Assembly: GCA_963805445.1 (NCBI GenBank)
Contig: CAWDUI010000047.1
Span: 310,001 to 374,000 of the forward strand
Source of the DNA: JAENVT01 sp963805445
Lineage (GTDB): Bacteria; Actinomycetota; Acidimicrobiia; Acidimicrobiales; Ilumatobacteraceae
DNA: 64,000 bases
Direction: 5' to 3'
The notes below the pieces were generated by a model. It ran no database searches and was not told the origin of the DNA. It worked only from the letters and a program-made list of their open reading frames with translations. Each line of letters starts with the position of its first letter. Positions within the stretch are counted from its first letter, which is position 1. The translations under genes were made by a program, and so were the position numbers. Positions 40,134-49,823 of this stretch are shown here, in pieces.

Positions 40134-41636
40134 TCAGCAGTTGGTCAAGTCGGCGAGCGCTCGGTGAACATGGCCCAAGCGCCGAAGGGCCCGATCCATG
40201 CCGTCGCGATTGCCCGGATCGGGGTGGCGTACGGCGTGAGTGCGCAACAACGACGGAACGTTGTCGATCTCCAGCGTGCCGAGGATCGAGAACGCGAGGA
40301 AGGCAGCACCCCGCGCGTTGGTGGCTCGCGGATCCTCCAACTGGTGAACGGAGCGGTCGAGAGCATCGGCCAGCAGTTGGGCCCACAGGTCGCTCTGCGC
40401 GCCACCGCCACCGAACTGCACGTTGGCGAAGTCGTGCCCGACGAACGACTCGACCGCCGGGAGCAACCAGGCGAGGTTGACGGCGACACCCTCCATCACA
40501 GCGCGGATCATGTGTCGCCGATCGTGCTGTAACGACAAGCCGGTGAAGGCGGCGCGAACATCGTCGTTGGGTTGGGGCGCCAGCGATCCGAGCAGCCACG
40601 GCATGAACTCCACGCCCTCGGCTCCGGCCGCCACGCCAACAGCATCGCTCGTTGCCGCCCGATAATCCTCGCCGTAGCCGAACAGCCTCATCGCCCACTC
40701 CAACGCCCGACCGCCGACTCCGTTCTCGGCCATCACGCAGTACATCCCGGACAACGGGCTGGGCACGACGAAGATCCCCGCGCCCAGATCGGTGCGGTGC
40801 TCGTCGATGTGCGCGCCGACCACCGAAGTCGTGCCGACGATGATCGAGGCGTCGCGTGCCGTCAGCGCGCCGCTGCCGATCGCCGACGTGATCGAATCGA
40901 TCGTTCCCGTCGTCACTGGCAGACCCTCGGCAATGCCCAGTTCTCGAGCAGCAGCAGTCGTCACGGACCCGACGATTCCGTTCATCGGCATCAGTGGCGC
41001 CAACTTGTCAGGGTCGAGACGGGTCGCCGCGACCAGCTCAGCGTCGTACTCGGTGACCCCCCACGTGCGGTTGTCGCACACCATCTGCCCGAACGCCGTC
41101 GACTGCGTCACGCCGAGTGTGCCGGTCAGCCGGGCGTTGACGTAGTCCATCGGCTCGAGGAACGCTGCGGCCGCCGCGTACGCCTCGGGATGCAGCGTTC
41201 GCAGCACGTGGATGTGGGCAACGTTGTCGTTGCCGCTCGGCAAGGGGAGAAGGCCATGGCGCCCGACGAACAGGGCGAACGATTCATCGGTCAGCAACGA
41301 GAGGTTGTGTTCGGCCCCACGGGTATCCATCCAGATCACACACGGCCCGGTCGGCATCCCATTGGCGGCCACGGGAACGGTGCTCATGTACTGACTCGTC
41401 ACGGCGACGGCGACGATCGGTGGCATTGGTCGCGTCGAGGACTCGATCGTTGCGCGCGTCGCGGCGACGATGGCGGTCCACATCTCTTGCGGGTCCTGCT
41501 CGGCTCCACCGCCCTCGATGAATCGCGTTGCGACCGGCCGGCTCGACCACGCAACCGTGGTGCCGTCGGCGGAAACGAGCGCAACCTTCGGACCGCCGGT
41601 ACCCAGGTCGATCGCCAGCACACATTCGGACGTCAC
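40134..41636 (-). CDS. FGGY-family carbohydrate kinase (XylB-like)
   Basis: Sugar kinase of the hexokinase/actin superfamily, 500 residues. The N-terminal phosphate motif is LAIDLGTGGPKVALVSADG. The middle has CVIWMDTRGAEH and YVNARLTGTLG, and the C-terminal domain has VQFGGGGAQSDLWAQLLADAL with the adenosine-binding glycines and ATNARGAAFLAF. FGGY enzymes phosphorylate ketoses, polyols or similar compounds. The substrate cannot be named from sequence. It is divergent from the next kinase with 33 bp between starts. Confidence 0.88.
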   Translation of the reverse strand: MTSECVLAIDLGTGGPKVALVSADGTTVAWSSRPVATRFIEGGGAEQDPQEMWTAIVAATRATIESSTRPMPPIVAVAVTSQYMSTVPVAANGMPTGPCVIWMDTRGAEHNLSLLTDESFALFVGRHGLLPLPSGNDNVAHIHVLRTLHPEAYAAAAAFLEPMDYVNARLTGTLGVTQSTAFGQMVCDNRTWGVTEYDAELVAATRLDPDKLAPLMPMNGIVGSVTTAAARELGIAEGLPVTTGTIDSITSAIGSGALTARDASIIVGTTSVVGAHIDEHRTDLGAGIFVVPSPLSGMYCVMAENGVGGRALEWAMRLFGYGEDYRAATSDAVGVAAGAEGVEFMPWLLGSLAPQPNDDVRAAFTGLSLQHDRRHMIRAVMEGVAVNLAWLLPAVESFVGHDFANVQFGGGGAQSDLWAQLLADALDRSVHQLEDPRATNARGAAFLAFSILGTLEIDNVPSLLRTHAVRHPDPGNRDGMDRALRRLGHVHRALADLTNC

Positions 41637-41669
41637 GCGGCGAGGTTACGACGTGCTACACCGTGGGTT

Positions 41670-42581
41670 GTGAACGAGAGGGCTGACGTCGAAGGGTTCG
41701 TGCGCGCCAGCAACCTCTTCGCCGGGGGAACAGTCCACATCCGTCCACTGAACGGCGGCATCACGAACCGGAACTTCGTGGCATCGACCGACCATGGCGA
41801 ATACGTCGTTCGCATCCCCGGTGAACGCACCGAGCTGTTGGGGATCGATCGCGCCCACGAAGCCGAAGCCGCGCAGCGCGCAGCCGAGCTCGGCATCGGG
41901 CCAGCGGTGCTCGGCACGCTCGAGGGGGTCGGGACCCTCGTCACCGAGCTCATCGATGGCCACCACCTGGAGCCAACGCCGTTCACCGAGCGGCTCGTCG
42001 ACGTTGTCGACCTGGTCCGCCGCTTTCACGTCAGCGGTGCCCTCGGTGGCGCATTTCCGATCCATCGCGTCGTCGAGTGGCACGCTCGTGACGCATCGGC
42101 CCGCGGCGTCATGCCGCCGCGGGCCTACGAGCGTCTCCACCAGTTGAGCCGACGAATCGAAGCGGCGTTTTCGAGGGCGCCAACGCCGCTGGTGCCGTGC
42201 CACAACGATCTGTTGCCCGGCAACGTTCTGTTCGCCGACGACCGCGTGTGGCTCGTCGACTTCGAGTACGCCGGGATGAACGACGTGTTCTTCGACCTCG
42301 GCAACCTCAGCGTCAACAGCGAGCTCAACCACGACGCCGACGAGCGGCTGCTGACCCTCTACTTCGGACAGGTCACCAAGTCCTCGTGGGCTCGACTGCA
42401 ACTGATGAAGATGATGAGCGAGTTCCGCGAGGGAATGTGGGCCGTGGTGCAGCAGGCCATCAGCACGCTCGACACGGACTTCGTGTCGTACGCCAACGAA
42501 CGCCTCAGCAACTGCGAACGCCTTGCCGGCCGCCCCGAGTTCGAGGGCTGGCTGGCGGACTCGGCGAACCCGATCAGCTGA
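41670..42581 (+). CDS. Choline/ethanolamine kinase-like (APH fold) phosphotransferase
   Basis: 303 residues from GTG 41670. Kinase fold with the substrate/ATP segment NGGITNRNFVAS, catalytic loop LVPCHNDLLPGNVLF (HND and N) and metal-binding VWLVDFEYAGMNDVFFDLGN (DFE). The HNDLLPGN and DFEYAG motifs are those of choline/ethanolamine kinases and related aminoglycoside-phosphotransferase-fold enzymes. The leader is very short, suggesting a leaderless mRNA. Confidence 0.85.
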   Translation: MNERADVEGFVRASNLFAGGTVHIRPLNGGITNRNFVASTDHGEYVVRIPGERTELLGIDRAHEAEAAQRAAELGIGPAVLGTLEGVGTLVTELIDGHHLEPTPFTERLVDVVDLVRRFHVSGALGGAFPIHRVVEWHARDASARGVMPPRAYERLHQLSRRIEAAFSRAPTPLVPCHNDLLPGNVLFADDRVWLVDFEYAGMNDVFFDLGNLSVNSELNHDADERLLTLYFGQVTKSSWARLQLMKMMSEFREGMWAVVQQAISTLDTDFVSYANERLSNCERLAGRPEFEGWLADSANPIS

Positions 42582-42999
42582 CCCAGGGCCCCGAGCCGGA
42601 GACCCGGTCGACGGTGATCCGGATGATGCTCCCGGGCGGAGGATCGTCCATCGGCGGGAACTTCACGCCCTCGCCGAGGAACAACGCGGCCAGGCGCTGC
42701 AACAATTCGGGGGCGCCACCCGGCGTGACCCGGGCGGATCCATGCAGCACCGCGTAGTTGTGCAGCCCCATGGGGTTCGAGCCGGGCAGCTCGATGCTCA
42801 ACGCGACACGAGGATCGCGTTCGATGTTGCGCAGCTTCTGGCCGGCACCGAGATGGGCAACGAGCAGCTCGTCGCCGTCACGCCCGACCCAGATCAACGT
42901 CACCTGCGGCGACCCATCGGGATTGAGCGTGACGAGGTGGCCGTGGACGCCCACGTCGACGGCAAACGCGAGTTCAGGATGCAGGTCCATGCGGCTCAC
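42574..42999 (-). CDS. PPOX-class (pyridoxamine 5'-phosphate oxidase fold) flavin/F420-dependent protein
   Basis: 141 residues forming a split-barrel: VDVGVHGHLVTLNPDGSPQVTLIWVGRDGDELLVAH (core HLVTLNPDGSPQVT) and KLRNIERDPRVALSI are the usual cofactor-binding strands, ending IIRITVDRVSGSGPW. Actinobacterial members often use F420 or FMN to reduce or oxidise small molecules. The cofactor is not certain here. Its stop overlaps the end of the convergent kinase gene by 8 bp. Confidence 0.82.
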   Translation of the reverse strand: MSRMDLHPELAFAVDVGVHGHLVTLNPDGSPQVTLIWVGRDGDELLVAHLGAGQKLRNIERDPRVALSIELPGSNPMGLHNYAVLHGSARVTPGGAPELLQRLAALFLGEGVKFPPMDDPPPGSIIRITVDRVSGSGPWVS

Positions 43000-43109
43000 C
43001 GTAGACGCGAACTCGGGGCTCCCGCACGGCGAAGCGGAGACAAGGTTTCAATTGCCGTATCACCGCCGGCCCTGCGAGAATCAACACGGGCAAGGGGTGC
43101 CAATGCTGG

Positions 43110-44822
43110 GTGGTGGGCGCGAGGGTGACTGAGAACGAATCCGCGGAGAACGGCCGCCACACGCCCGAGATCTTCGCGTTGTCGGATCGCTACATCGTCG
43201 AGAGTGCCGCGCTCGATCCCATGCTTGCGTCGTTCTGGGGCATCCCCGGCCACGACGACGAGATGACCGATTACTCACCAGAGGGATGGGATTCTCGCCT
43301 CGAGCTGCAACGCACCACGCTTGGCGCCCTCGCCCGGATCCAGCCGGGCAGCCGCAGTGATCGGATCGCCGTCGAGGTCATGCGCGAGCGGGTCCAGGCA
43401 GAACACGATCTGATCGAATCGGGCGAGTACCACCGCTGGCTCAGCGTGATGAACAGTCACCACGAATACGTCCGTGGAATCTTCGATTTCATGCCACGAC
43501 AATCCGATGAGGACTGGCGGAACGTGCAGACCAGGTTGAACGCGGTGCCCGACGCGCTCGACAAGCTGCGCGCCAGCTTCCTCTACGCCGCCGCCAACGG
43601 GCAGGTTGCGGCTCGCCGCCAAACGGTCGCGTGCGCCGAGCAATGCGAAGTGTGGGGCCGTCCTGACGGCTACTTCACCGAGATGGTCGCCGCGTGCAAG
43701 TCCATCGATCTGACCACCGAGGCGGCGGGGGCGGCCGATGCATTCATCGAGTTCGGCAGCTGGTTGCGCAACGACTACGGCGCGATGGCCACACCCCACG
43801 ACCCGGTGGGCACGGAGCGCTACCGACTGCTGGCCCGGTTCCACAACGGCACCGACCTCGACCTGGAAGAGACATATCGATGGGGGTGGGATGAGCTGCG
43901 CAGCATCGAGGCGCGCATGGCGACGCTGGTCGAACTCATCCTCCCTGGCGCATCGCGCGACGAGTGCATCGAGCGGTTGAAGAGCGACAGTCGCTATCTC
44001 ATCGAAGGCTCCGATCGGTTCCTGGCATGGAGCCAGGATGTGATCGATCGAACCATCGCCGATCTCGACGGCAGCTACTTCGAGATCGCCGAACCGTTGC
44101 GCCGATGCCAGGCGATGGCCGCGCCCGCAGGCGGCACTGATTCGACGTACTACACACCGCCGAGCGAAGACTTCAGCCGACCCGGCCAGATCTGGCATCC
44201 GGTGGCGGGAAAGGAGATCTTCCCGTTGTGGGAGGCCTTGTCGACGCAGTACCACGAGAGCGCTCCGGGGCATCATCTGCAACTCGCGCAGATGATGTAT
44301 CAGGCGGAGGCCCTGACGCGATTCCAGCGCCTCGGTGTGTTGGTCTCGGGTCACGGAGAGGGCTGGGCCTTGTATGCCGAACGGTTGATGCACGAGCTCG
44401 GATACCTCGACGATCCGGTGTACGAGCTCGGCTGGCTCGCCGGTCAGGCGTTACGCGCGGCACGCGTGATCATCGACATCGGGTTGCACTGCGAGATGCG
44501 GATTCCCAACGACGAGCAGTTCCACCCGGGCGAGCGGTGGCGGGTGGATCTCGCCTTGCCGTTCCTCCTCGAGCACACCGGCTACCCCGCGGACCACCTC
44601 GCCTCGGAGATCGATCGCTACCTCGGAATGCCTGGGCAGGCGATCTCGTACAAGGTCGGCGAGCGCGTCTGGCTGGATGGTCGCGAGCGCGCCCGTCGGC
44701 GGCTCGGCGCGCAGTTCGATCTCAAGAAGTTCCACCAGGTCGTCCTCGACATGGGGGCGATGGGGCTCGATCAGCTCCGCGTCGAACTCGATGCCATCGA
44801 TTCGCTCGAAGGCGCCGGCTAG
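43110..44822 (+). CDS. DUF885 family putative metallopeptidase
   Basis: 570 residues. The catalytic-looking segment of the family is QYHESAPGHHLQLAQ (E-x-x-P-G-H-H), followed by GEGWALYAERLMHELGYL. The N-terminal part (FALSDRYIVESAALDPMLASFWGIPGHD) is also typical. Members are thought to be cytoplasmic zinc carboxypeptidase-like enzymes, poorly characterised. No signal peptide. The start is uncertain: GTG 43110 or GTG 43125. It converges on the amidotransferase with a 4-bp gap. Confidence 0.85.
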   Translation: MVGARVTENESAENGRHTPEIFALSDRYIVESAALDPMLASFWGIPGHDDEMTDYSPEGWDSRLELQRTTLGALARIQPGSRSDRIAVEVMRERVQAEHDLIESGEYHRWLSVMNSHHEYVRGIFDFMPRQSDEDWRNVQTRLNAVPDALDKLRASFLYAAANGQVAARRQTVACAEQCEVWGRPDGYFTEMVAACKSIDLTTEAAGAADAFIEFGSWLRNDYGAMATPHDPVGTERYRLLARFHNGTDLDLEETYRWGWDELRSIEARMATLVELILPGASRDECIERLKSDSRYLIEGSDRFLAWSQDVIDRTIADLDGSYFEIAEPLRRCQAMAAPAGGTDSTYYTPPSEDFSRPGQIWHPVAGKEIFPLWEALSTQYHESAPGHHLQLAQMMYQAEALTRFQRLGVLVSGHGEGWALYAERLMHELGYLDDPVYELGWLAGQALRAARVIIDIGLHCEMRIPNDEQFHPGERWRVDLALPFLLEHTGYPADHLASEIDRYLGMPGQAISYKVGERVWLDGRERARRRLGAQFDLKKFHQVVLDMGAMGLDQLRVELDAIDSLEGAG

Positions 44823-44826
44823 CGAT

Positions 44827-45510
44827 TCATCCTGCGGCACCGGCGACGCAGTCGAGGAACCAGTCGACGAGGTGGTCGGCGGCCGGTTGGCTTTCAGCGA
44901 CATTGCGCCGGGTTTGCTCGATCAGCCCGTCGGGCTTGATCCCGTGCTTCAACAGCTCCGCGCCGCCACCCTCGCTGAGCGCCCACCGGCGGATCATCGT
45001 CTCGGTCGCTTCGGGATGGAACTGCGTGCAGAAGCTGCGCGCCATGCTCCATGCCTGGGGGCCGGCAGCGCTGCGAGCCAGCTCGTTGGAGCCTGGCGGG
45101 ACGGTGACCACGTCGTAGTGCCACTGCATCCACGGCCCCTCGGCGATCGCCTCGGGAATGTCGCTGGTGACCTGGTGCCAGCCGATCTCTGGCTGGCCTG
45201 CCCGCTCGACCGAGCCGCCGAGCGCGTGCGCCATGATCTGGTTGCCGTAGCAGATGCCGTAGACCGGCACGCCACCCTCGTGAGCAGCGCGGACCACGTC
45301 GGCCTCGGCGGCCACCGAATCGGCGACGTGCGGCCAGTACACGCTCCACTCGCTGCCCAGCGTGAGCACCAGATCGTGTCCGTCGAGCGATGGCCACTCG
45401 CCGACGTTCTCGCGATGACATTCCACGAACGAGAAGCCATGACTTCGGAACCGCTCGGCGACGAAACCTCCGTCGGCGTCGGAGGCGTTGGCGATCAGCA
45501 GCGCGCGCAT
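44827..45510 (-). CDS. Class I glutamine amidotransferase-like protein (GATase1)
   Basis: 227 residues from ATG 45510. Catalytic nucleophile in GVPVYGICYGNQIMAHALGG (GICYG, the Cys elbow), and the His/Glu pair in FCTQFHPEAT. The oxyanion residues are in LTLGSEWSVY. It resembles stand-alone GMP-synthase-like amidotransferases that hydrolyse glutamine or gamma-glutamyl compounds. No synthetase partner is adjacent. Its start lies 22 bp from the divergent threonine dehydratase start. Confidence 0.85.
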   Translation of the reverse strand: MRALLIANASDADGGFVAERFRSHGFSFVECHRENVGEWPSLDGHDLVLTLGSEWSVYWPHVADSVAAEADVVRAAHEGGVPVYGICYGNQIMAHALGGSVERAGQPEIGWHQVTSDIPEAIAEGPWMQWHYDVVTVPPGSNELARSAAGPQAWSMARSFCTQFHPEATETMIRRWALSEGGGAELLKHGIKPDGLIEQTRRNVAESQPAADHLVDWFLDCVAGAAG

Positions 45511-45532
45511 GCGCACTACGGTACGCGCTGAG

Positions 45533-46741
45533 ATGTCTGCCCCGAAGATTCCCAGCGCGGCGATCGACCGTGCCGCCGAGGCCGGGCGTGGTGTGGTCAC
45601 CCACACGCCCATCGCCGGATCGGCCGCACTCAGCGATCGGTGCGGCGGGGAGATCGTGTTGAAAGCCGAGAACCTCCAACGGACGGGCAGTTTCAAGATC
45701 CGTGGCGCCATGAGCAAGCTCGCCGCCCTCGGCGAGGATGCGGCCAACGGAGTCACCGCCGGAAGCGCCGGGAACCACGCCCAAGCGATCGCCTTCGCGG
45801 CCCGCCATGCCGGCGTTCGCTGCGAGATCTTCGTGCCGGCCGGCGCGCCGATCTCCAAGATCGAGGCATGCCGCGGCTACGGCGCAACCCTGATCGAGGG
45901 CGGCGATTCCCTCGATGAAGCGGTGTTCGCAGCTCGGGCCCACGCAGCCGAGGTCGGCAGGGTGTTCTGCCATCCGTACGACGACGTCGATGTGGTGGCC
46001 GGGCAAGCGACGCTCGGCCGGGAACTGGTCAGCGACCTGCCCGGTCTCCGGCGTGTCATCGTGCCGCTGGGTGGCGGCGGACTCGCGAGCGGATTGGCGA
46101 TCGCCGTGAAGGCGCACGACCCGACGATCGAGGTGATCGGCGTACAGATCGCCGCATGCGCCCCGTATGCCCATCGTGCCGCGCCGACCGGCCCGGTCGT
46201 GACCCTGGCGGACGGCATCGCCGTCAAGCGACCCGGCGAGATCACACTGCCGCTCGTCGAGGAGTGGCTCGACGATGTCGTGGTCGTCGAGGAGAACGCC
46301 GTCGCCGACGCGATGGTGTTGTTGATGGAGCGGGCGAAGCTGTTCGTCGAAGGTGCAGGCGCCGTCGGCGTGGCCGCCCTGATGTCGCAGCGAATCGCAC
46401 CGGCGCCGATGGGGACGACCTGCGTGGTGCTGAGCGGTGGCAACGTCGACCTCGGACTGCTCCCCGGGCTGATCCGCCGCCACGAGACCCAAGCCGGGCG
46501 ACGGTTGATCCTGTTCGCCCGCATCAGCGATCGACCCGGCGGGCTGGCGCGGTTGTTGACGTTGTTCGCCGAACGGGGCGCCAACCTGGTCGAGGTCGAG
46601 CACGTGCGCGAAGGCGTCGACCTGCACGTGCGCGAGACCGGCGTGCAGGCGGTGCTGGAGGTGCGCGGCCGCGGTCACGCCGAGTCCGTGATCCGCGCCG
46701 CGACCGATGCCGGCTACTCGATCGAGGTGATCGACAAGTAG
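45533..46741 (+). CDS. Threonine ammonia-lyase with ACT domain
   Basis: PLP-dependent threonine/serine dehydratase, about 402 residues from ATG 45533. The PLP lysine is in QRTGSFKIRGA, the glycine loop is SAGNHAQAIAFAAR and the PLP-phosphate loop is VPLGGGGLASGLA. The C-terminal ~75 residues form an ACT domain (LILFARISDRPGGLARLLTLF). This matches the catabolic TdcB/IlvA-short type. It makes 2-oxobutanoate from threonine. The 22-bp divergent gap suggests a leaderless transcript. Confidence 0.93.
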   Translation: MSAPKIPSAAIDRAAEAGRGVVTHTPIAGSAALSDRCGGEIVLKAENLQRTGSFKIRGAMSKLAALGEDAANGVTAGSAGNHAQAIAFAARHAGVRCEIFVPAGAPISKIEACRGYGATLIEGGDSLDEAVFAARAHAAEVGRVFCHPYDDVDVVAGQATLGRELVSDLPGLRRVIVPLGGGGLASGLAIAVKAHDPTIEVIGVQIAACAPYAHRAAPTGPVVTLADGIAVKRPGEITLPLVEEWLDDVVVVEENAVADAMVLLMERAKLFVEGAGAVGVAALMSQRIAPAPMGTTCVVLSGGNVDLGLLPGLIRRHETQAGRRLILFARISDRPGGLARLLTLFAERGANLVEVEHVREGVDLHVRETGVQAVLEVRGRGHAESVIRAATDAGYSIEVIDK

Positions 46742-46797
46742 CCCTGGTGCCCGGGCCCAGGTCGTGACCACGTTCCGCTCTGCGCACCCCGACCCCC

Positions 46798-46844
46798 GCG
46801 TTTGTGAGCTGGCGCCCCGCTACGGGGCCGGAGCCGTCAAACGC
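46798..46844. terminator. Hairpin between convergent threonine dehydratase and FGGY kinase genes
   Basis: Outer arms GCGTTTG and CAAACGC (7 bp) enclose an inner GCCCCG/CGGGGC stem with a 3-nt loop. Located between two stops, it could terminate both directions. It is not a copy of the A-D repeat family. Confidence 0.5.
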
Positions 46845-46852
46845 AACCTGGG

Positions 46853-48365
46853 TCACCGGGCGGAAATCGGCGGCACGGCGGTGAGGTCGTGCAGCCGATG
46901 GTTGATCGCCACCAGGTGTCGCTGGGCGTCGCGGTAGACCTCGAAGAACTCCGTGTACCGATCGTGTGCCGCGGCGGATGGTTCGTGGGTCGACGTCGAT
47001 CGGCAGCACCGGGCAACTGCATCGTCGGTATCGGTGAACTCGCCCACCCCGATCCCCGCCACCACCGCCGCGCCGAACGACGCATCACCGTTGGCCGGCA
47101 GAGTGATCTGTCTCCCCAAGACGTCGGCCATGATCTGACGCCACGTGGCGCTGCGTGCGCCGCCGCCGATCAGGCGGATCGTCTCGTACTGCATGCCAAG
47201 CCCCTCCGCGACCGTCATCGCGTCCCGGATTGCGTAGGCAATGCCCTCGTACAGCGACCTGGCGAAGTGGGCCCGCCCGTGTTGCATCGTGACACCGATG
47301 AAATCAGCGCGCAGTTTGCGGGTCCCAGTGCGGCGCCCGCTCACCTTGGAGGTAGGGGTGGAACAGCAGGCCGTCGCTGCCGATCGACACGGAACTCGCC
47401 AGGGCGTCCATGCCGTCGAAACCGTCCGCGGCAAAGAACTCGTCACGCATCCAGCGATGTGCAGATGCGCACGAGTTGATGCCGGTCGCCGTGTAGTAGA
47501 GACCAGCGACGACGTGCGGGTAGCACGACACCGGCGGGCGCACCAGCGGACCATCGGTGACCTGGTAGATCACGCCGGCCGTGGCCAGCTTGACCGCCCC
47601 ATCGCCTGGGGTGCACGCCCCGGCACCGAACAACTCCACGGTCGTGTCGTTGCTGCCGCAGACGACGGGCGTGCCGGCGGCGAGCCCGCACTCGTCGGCC
47701 GCGATCGGAGTCACCTTGCCGACGGTCGTGGTCGCGTCGACGATCGGGGGGAGCGTTGCCGGCGACCACCCCGCCAGGGCACAGAGCTCGTCGGACCAAC
47801 CATGCGTCGCCGAGTCGGCCAGCAAGGCCCCGATGGCGTCGCTGTAGTCGGTGTGCCAATCGTCGGTGAGCTTGAACCGCAGCCAGTCCTTGGCGAGGAA
47901 GAGACGACGAGTTGCGGCCGCCGCATCGGGATCGTGGCGCTTGATCCACAACAACTGCGGGAGCAGCCAGGTCGGATTGACGCGGTTCAGCGACAGTTCG
48001 AGGATCCGCGCGTCGGCCTGCTCGCGAAGCTGTGTGGCCTCCGCAGCGCTCCGTGAATCGCTCCACAGGATCGCTCGACGCAGCGGGCGCCCGGCGACGT
48101 CCGTCAGTACCCCGATGTGGGCGCCACCCGACACGCTGATCCCCGCGATCGAATCCGCGGCGATTCCACCAACGGTGGTCGCACTCTGAATTGCCGCGCA
48201 CGCCGCGGTCCACCAGTCGGAGGGGTCCTGCTCCGCCCAACCGAGATGCGGCGTGTGGGTGATGATTGCTGCGGAACCGTCGGCCACGGTGGTGCCATCG
48301 GCGTCGATGATCGACACCTTCACTCCCCCGGCGCCGAGATCGACACCCATCAGCAGTCCACTCAC
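46853..48365 (-). CDS. Second FGGY-family kinase (xylulokinase-like), one frame break
   Basis: About 504 codons from GTG 48365. The N-terminus is LMGVDLGAGGVKVSIIDADG. It continues through DSRSAAEATQL and CGSNDTTVELFGAGACTPGD to LLFHPYLQGERAPHWDP, where one extra base near 47317 shifts the frame. After the break, KLRADFIGVTMQHGRAHFARSLYEG and RLIGGGARSATWRQIMADVLG (C-terminal ATP-binding part) follow. Start and stop overlap the upstream TIM-barrel gene by GTGA, so the two are coupled. Xylulose or another ketose/polyol is plausible. Confidence 0.85.
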
Positions 48366-49031
48366 TCTGCCGCGGCCTCCAGTACGTCACGCAGCTGCGA
48401 CACGACGGAACCCTTCCTCGGTGAGAACGACCCGTCGAACACCGCCGATCCGATCGTGAACGCGTCGGCTCCCGCCGACGCGCAAATCGTCGATCTGGGT
48501 GGCGCTGGCGACGCTTCCGGCGACCACCAGGTAGCCGGACGTGCCGCGGCGGGCGGCGCGGACCAGGTCGAGCGGATCGGCATCGGTCGCCCGATAGGCG
48601 AGCAGGTCGACGCCACCACAGCCACGGTCGTCGAACCACTTGCACTGCTGCTCGACCAATGCGGCGTCGCCCCCCAACGTGGTCGGATGGCCGACAGGCA
48701 GACCGGGGAACGGCAGGTACTCGATCCCGGAGCCCTCGATGATCCGCATGATGTCGTCGACCTGGGTGCCACCCATCAGGCGATCGACACCGATCTCCAC
48801 CGCGGCGCGCGAACTCTGCAGACAGGCGTCGACCGACGTGCTGACCACTTCGAGGTAGGTCGTGACACCACCTGCCTGCATACGTCGATTGAGCTCCACG
48901 AGCGTTGCCGTGTCGACACCCACATCCTTGAACCCGGCGTGGCGAACGCCGACGTGCTCGACGGCGTGCCACGTGTCGAGGCAGTCGACGATGGTCTCGT
49001 CGGACCGTGTGAGCATGAAGATGAAATCCAC
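48362..49031 (-). CDS. TIM-barrel (HisA/TrpF-like) protein, one frame break
   Basis: About 223 codons. From GTG 49031 the protein reads VDFIFMLTRSDETIVDCLDTWH, then GVRHAGFKDVGV, EVGV-type DRLMGGTQ, and YLPFPGLPVGHPTTLGG. The barrel end is LVVAGSVASATQIDDLRVGG, and after one extra base near 48477 it continues ADAFTIGSAVFDGSF. The repeating beta-strand glycines and the AGS/GSA phosphate-loop pair suggest a phosphorylated substrate. I do not recognise an exact function. Coupling to the FGGY kinase suggests it acts on that kinase's product or precursor. Confidence 0.7.
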
Positions 49032-49071
49032 GTACGCCCCGACTCCCAACGCGACCTGCTGAGTACAACTG

Positions 49072-49101
49072 TGACCTGGCCGACATCTTGGCATCTACAA
49101 T
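49072..49101 (+). promoter_or_regulatory. Probable promoter of the PuuD-like pair (-10 TACAAT)
   Basis: TACAAT at 49096-49101 is a near-perfect -10 box 10 bases before the ATG at 49112. TGACCT at 49072-49077 is a weak -35 with an 18-base spacer. The divergent TIM-barrel gene starts 80 bp away. Confidence 0.45.
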
Positions 49102-49111
49102 TGCTGCTGCC

Positions 49112-49819
49112 ATGAGTCAACCGCCGCCGCTGATCGCCGTGTGTGCACGAGTGCTGACCTTCAGCGACGAAGGCAAACGCGATGCATTCTCCAGTAGCCA
49201 GCCGTACAGCAGAGCCGTGGCACGTGCCGGCGGCGTGCCGGTGCTGGTTCCGCCGATCCACGAACTGACGGTCAACGCCCTCACGGTGCTGCAGCACTTC
49301 GACGGTGTGCTGTTGCCGGGCGGCGGCGATGTCGATCCACGGTGCTACGGCCAGGAGCCCACCGAGGAGTCCCTCTACGGCATCGTGACCGCCAACGACG
49401 AGCTCGACATGGCGGTGGCCAGCGCCGCATTGGAGCTCGACCTTCCCATGCTCGCCTTGTGTCGTGGCATGCAGGTGCTGAACATCGTGCTCGGCGGAAC
49501 ACTGATGCAAGACATCGGCAACGACGAGCACTGGATGCGCGAGCACTCGGTCAAGCTCGTCGAAGGCTCGATCGTCGCCGAGCTGGTCGGCGACACGCAC
49601 CTCGACCACTGCCACTCCGTGCATCATCAAGGGATCGGCGAGCTCGGCGCCGGACTCGTGCCGATCGGCTACTCCGAAGACGGGCAACTCGAAGCCGTCG
49701 AGCTGCCGTCGAAATCGTGGGTCGTCGGTCTGCAATGGCACCCCGAAGACACCGCAACACGACAGCCACAGCAACAAGCGATCTACAACGAGCTCGTCAG
49801 ACGAGCGGGCTTACACTGA
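49112..49819 (+). CDS. Gamma-glutamyl-GABA hydrolase-like (PuuD family) protein, copy 1
   Basis: 235 residues from ATG 49112. Class I amidotransferase fold with nucleophile LALCRGMQVLNIVLGGTLMQDI and the His in LQWHPEDTA. VLLPGGGDVDPRCYGQEP is the conserved PuuD segment. Such enzymes hydrolyse gamma-glutamyl amines in polyamine breakdown, or remove other gamma-glutamyl groups. A close paralogue begins 4 bp downstream. Confidence 0.85.
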   Translation: MSQPPPLIAVCARVLTFSDEGKRDAFSSSQPYSRAVARAGGVPVLVPPIHELTVNALTVLQHFDGVLLPGGGDVDPRCYGQEPTEESLYGIVTANDELDMAVASAALELDLPMLALCRGMQVLNIVLGGTLMQDIGNDEHWMREHSVKLVEGSIVAELVGDTHLDHCHSVHHQGIGELGAGLVPIGYSEDGQLEAVELPSKSWVVGLQWHPEDTATRQPQQQAIYNELVRRAGLH

Positions 49820-49823
49820 CGGC

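Noticed and set aside
42574..42581. Overlap of kinase and PPOX stops as a functional antisense unit
   Set aside because: An 8-bp convergent stop overlap is ordinary in compact genomes.
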